Positions 63,184 through 64,000 of a stretch of 64,000 nt of DNA are shown in pieces. Where the stretch lies: positions 1-64,000 of the forward strand of contig NZ_JAIQZB010000005.1 in assembly GCF_020164555.1 (NCBI RefSeq), in the 5' to 3' direction. The position numbers and the translations under genes were made by a program. The stretch is from Salegentibacter lacus. Lineage in GTDB: Bacteria; Bacteroidota; Bacteroidia; Flavobacteriales; Flavobacteriaceae. Each line of letters opens with the position of its first letter. Position 1 is the stretch's first letter. The notes beneath the pieces are model-generated. The model was not told where the DNA came from. It saw only the letters and a list, made by a program, of their open reading frames with translations, and ran no database searches.

Positions 63184-63474
63184 TTATTCAGATAATTGAA
63201 CAATGCATTGATCAATTTCTCTTATTAAGCTGTTTAATTTAAGCTTAGTTTCTGTTTTGAATTCGGTACTGCCCAGCATTGCATTGGCGGCTTTGAGGTT
63301 TTGAACTTCCTGATTGGAACGTTCAAGTTGTTGAGTTAATCTAAGATTTTCCTCTTTAACAGCTGTCATTTCTTCCTCTATAGAACTTTGATTCTGCTTT
63401 AAATTTTCATATTTATGAAGCAATTTACTAATCCTATTTTCAAGGCTATCAACGATTTCTGTCAATTCACTCAT
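63184..63474 (-). CDS. Small coiled-coil protein (ZapB-like) upstream of zapA
   Basis: 96 residues, nearly all coiled coil from about 5 to 75 (SELTEIVDSLENRISKLLHK, AVKEENLRLTQQLERSNQEV). Overall it resembles ZapB-type division proteins, but with no diagnostic motif. Position just before zapA supports a role in division. The longest frame begins at 63588, but this would lie upstream of the promoter; the ATG at 63474 is used. Confidence 0.82.
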   Translation of the reverse strand: MSELTEIVDSLENRISKLLHKYENLKQNQSSIEEEMTAVKEENLRLTQQLERSNQEVQNLKAANAMLGSTEFKTETKLKLNSLIREIDQCIVQLSE

Positions 63475-63501
63475 AAAAGCCAAATGTAATGCTTGTCCCC
63501 A

Positions 63502-63532
63502 CAAAGTTAACATTCGCGCTCTAATATGCCAA
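63502..63532 (-). promoter_or_regulatory. Promoter of the coiled-coil-zapA unit
   Basis: On the minus strand TTG (63532-63530), 20-base spacer, TAACTTTG (63509-63502), with predicted start near 63495, 21 bases before the ATG. A second TACATTTG lies at 63488-63481. Confidence 0.65.
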
Positions 63533-63658
63533 TTGTTTTTTCGTCTATTTTTAAAAATCGGCAAGACTATTGCTAAGTTTCTAAGCACTAAGGCTTTAAT
63601 TTTTGGTTAAACTTTAATTAACTTTACTGCCCCGTAATACCTCAAATAAAAAATTTAC

Positions 63659-64000
63659 ATGAAATCTATTTTAACGCTTATTCTCTTATTTGTTGGCACT
63701 GCCATCTTCGCTCAGGCGCAGCTTCCGCAGGATTATTTTCAGAAACCACTGGAAGTTCCGCTAGTTCTTTCAGGTACTTTTGGAGAACTGCGTTCCAATC
63801 ATTTTCACAGTGGTTTAGATATCAAAACCCAGCAAAGGCAGGGACTAAATGTGGTCGCTTCAGCTAAAGGATATGTAAGCCGAATCAATATTCAGCATTA
63901 CGGCTACGGAAAAGCGCTTTATGTGCAGCATCCTAACGGCTATACCACAGTGTACGCCCATTTAAAAGAATTTTCACCTGAAATTGAAGCCTATATCAAG
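63659..64000 (+). CDS. M23-family metallopeptidase, 3' end outside window
   Basis: 114 residues visible; frame is still open at base 64000. Signal peptide (KSILTLILLFVGTAIFAQAQ) then the start of an M23/LytM-type domain with the first zinc motif HxGxD in NHFHSGLDIKTQQRQGLNVV and HPNGYTTVYAHLKEF. Likely a periplasmic or surface murein endopeptidase. Divergent from the coiled-coil-zapA genes. Confidence 0.88.
   Translation, partial: MKSILTLILLFVGTAIFAQAQLPQDYFQKPLEVPLVLSGTFGELRSNHFHSGLDIKTQQRQGLNVVASAKGYVSRINIQHYGYGKALYVQHPNGYTTVYAHLKEFSPEIEAYIK

Noticed and set aside
63475-63588. Long N-terminal extension of the ZapB-like gene
   Set aside because: Overlaps the promoter; the extension is basic and unlike the rest of the protein.
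1-64000. CRISPR arrays, tRNA, rRNA, prophage, insertion sequences
   Set aside because: No regularly spaced direct repeats outside the adhesin, no cloverleaf sequences, no transposase or phage genes found by eye.

Overview
The window is a 64 kb piece of a Bacteroidetes chromosome, almost certainly a member of the Flavobacteriaceae. Evidence: a type IX secretion (T9SS) adhesin operon with PorP/SprF-like and PorE-like partners; Bacteroidetes-type promoters (TTTG, about 20 nt, TAnnTTTG) and few Shine-Dalgarno sites; many lipoproteins with short signal peptides; the flavobacterial MoxR/DUF58 operon; and a low-GC, AT-rich intergenic background. A marine genus near Gramella, Salegentibacter or Zunongwangia is my guess from protein style only. 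No tRNA, rRNA, CRISPR array, prophage or insertion sequence was seen; this is mainly core chromosome.

Layout. 1-5411: the 3' part of a repetitive SprB/HYR adhesin with a type B T9SS sorting domain, followed by its PorP-like and PorE-like outer-membrane partners. 5492-9520: a CAP-domain lipoprotein, RNase Z with a small coupled partner, and pyrB-pyrR (pyrimidine synthesis and its control). 9547-18350: a P-type ATPase, a VOC dioxygenase, a coiled-coil orphan, a methyltransferase, a lipoprotein, ychF and a papain-like lipoprotein. 18480-23721: recQ, a divergent TruA paralogue, a divergent PlsC-type acyltransferase, a Nudix hydrolase and a cyclophilin lipoprotein that shares its start site with the Nudix gene. 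23816-30660: an RDD protein divergent from a tightly overlapping six-gene operon (SpoIIM-like, membrane protein, DUF4129, DUF4350, MoxR ATPase, DUF58). 30890-35022: DUF2141 protein, OxyR, lipoprotein, AIM24-like and DUF4442 proteins.

35168-39073 holds DUF4870, PadR, PspC, a 47-residue ORF, a head-GIN (DUF2807) lipoprotein and a lysine-rich mini-lipoprotein. 39190-46143 has an esterase, pirin, rpsA, cmk and lon. 46359-49375 is an ECF sigma, putative anti-sigma and two beta-solenoid envelope proteins. These two loci both couple a transcription regulator to predicted beta-solenoid (GIN or GIN-like) envelope proteins and look like parallel envelope-response modules. 49409-60874 carries MFS, M48 protease, hydrolase, two msrB genes in tandem, lpdA, Dph6-like, aroQ, two beta-barrel proteins, xerD and an aldo/keto reductase. 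61099-64000 has rny, a strong candidate 6S-type RNA, zapA, a ZapB-like coiled-coil protein and the start of an M23 peptidase.

The most noteworthy non-coding signals are the 6S-like RNA between zapA and rny, a dispersed twin-hairpin element of about 80 bp (two full copies, one half copy), a leaderless-looking recQ promoter, and a long rpsA leader. Several first ATG/TTG codons of the longest ORFs were rejected in favour of internal starts; each case is explained in its entry.
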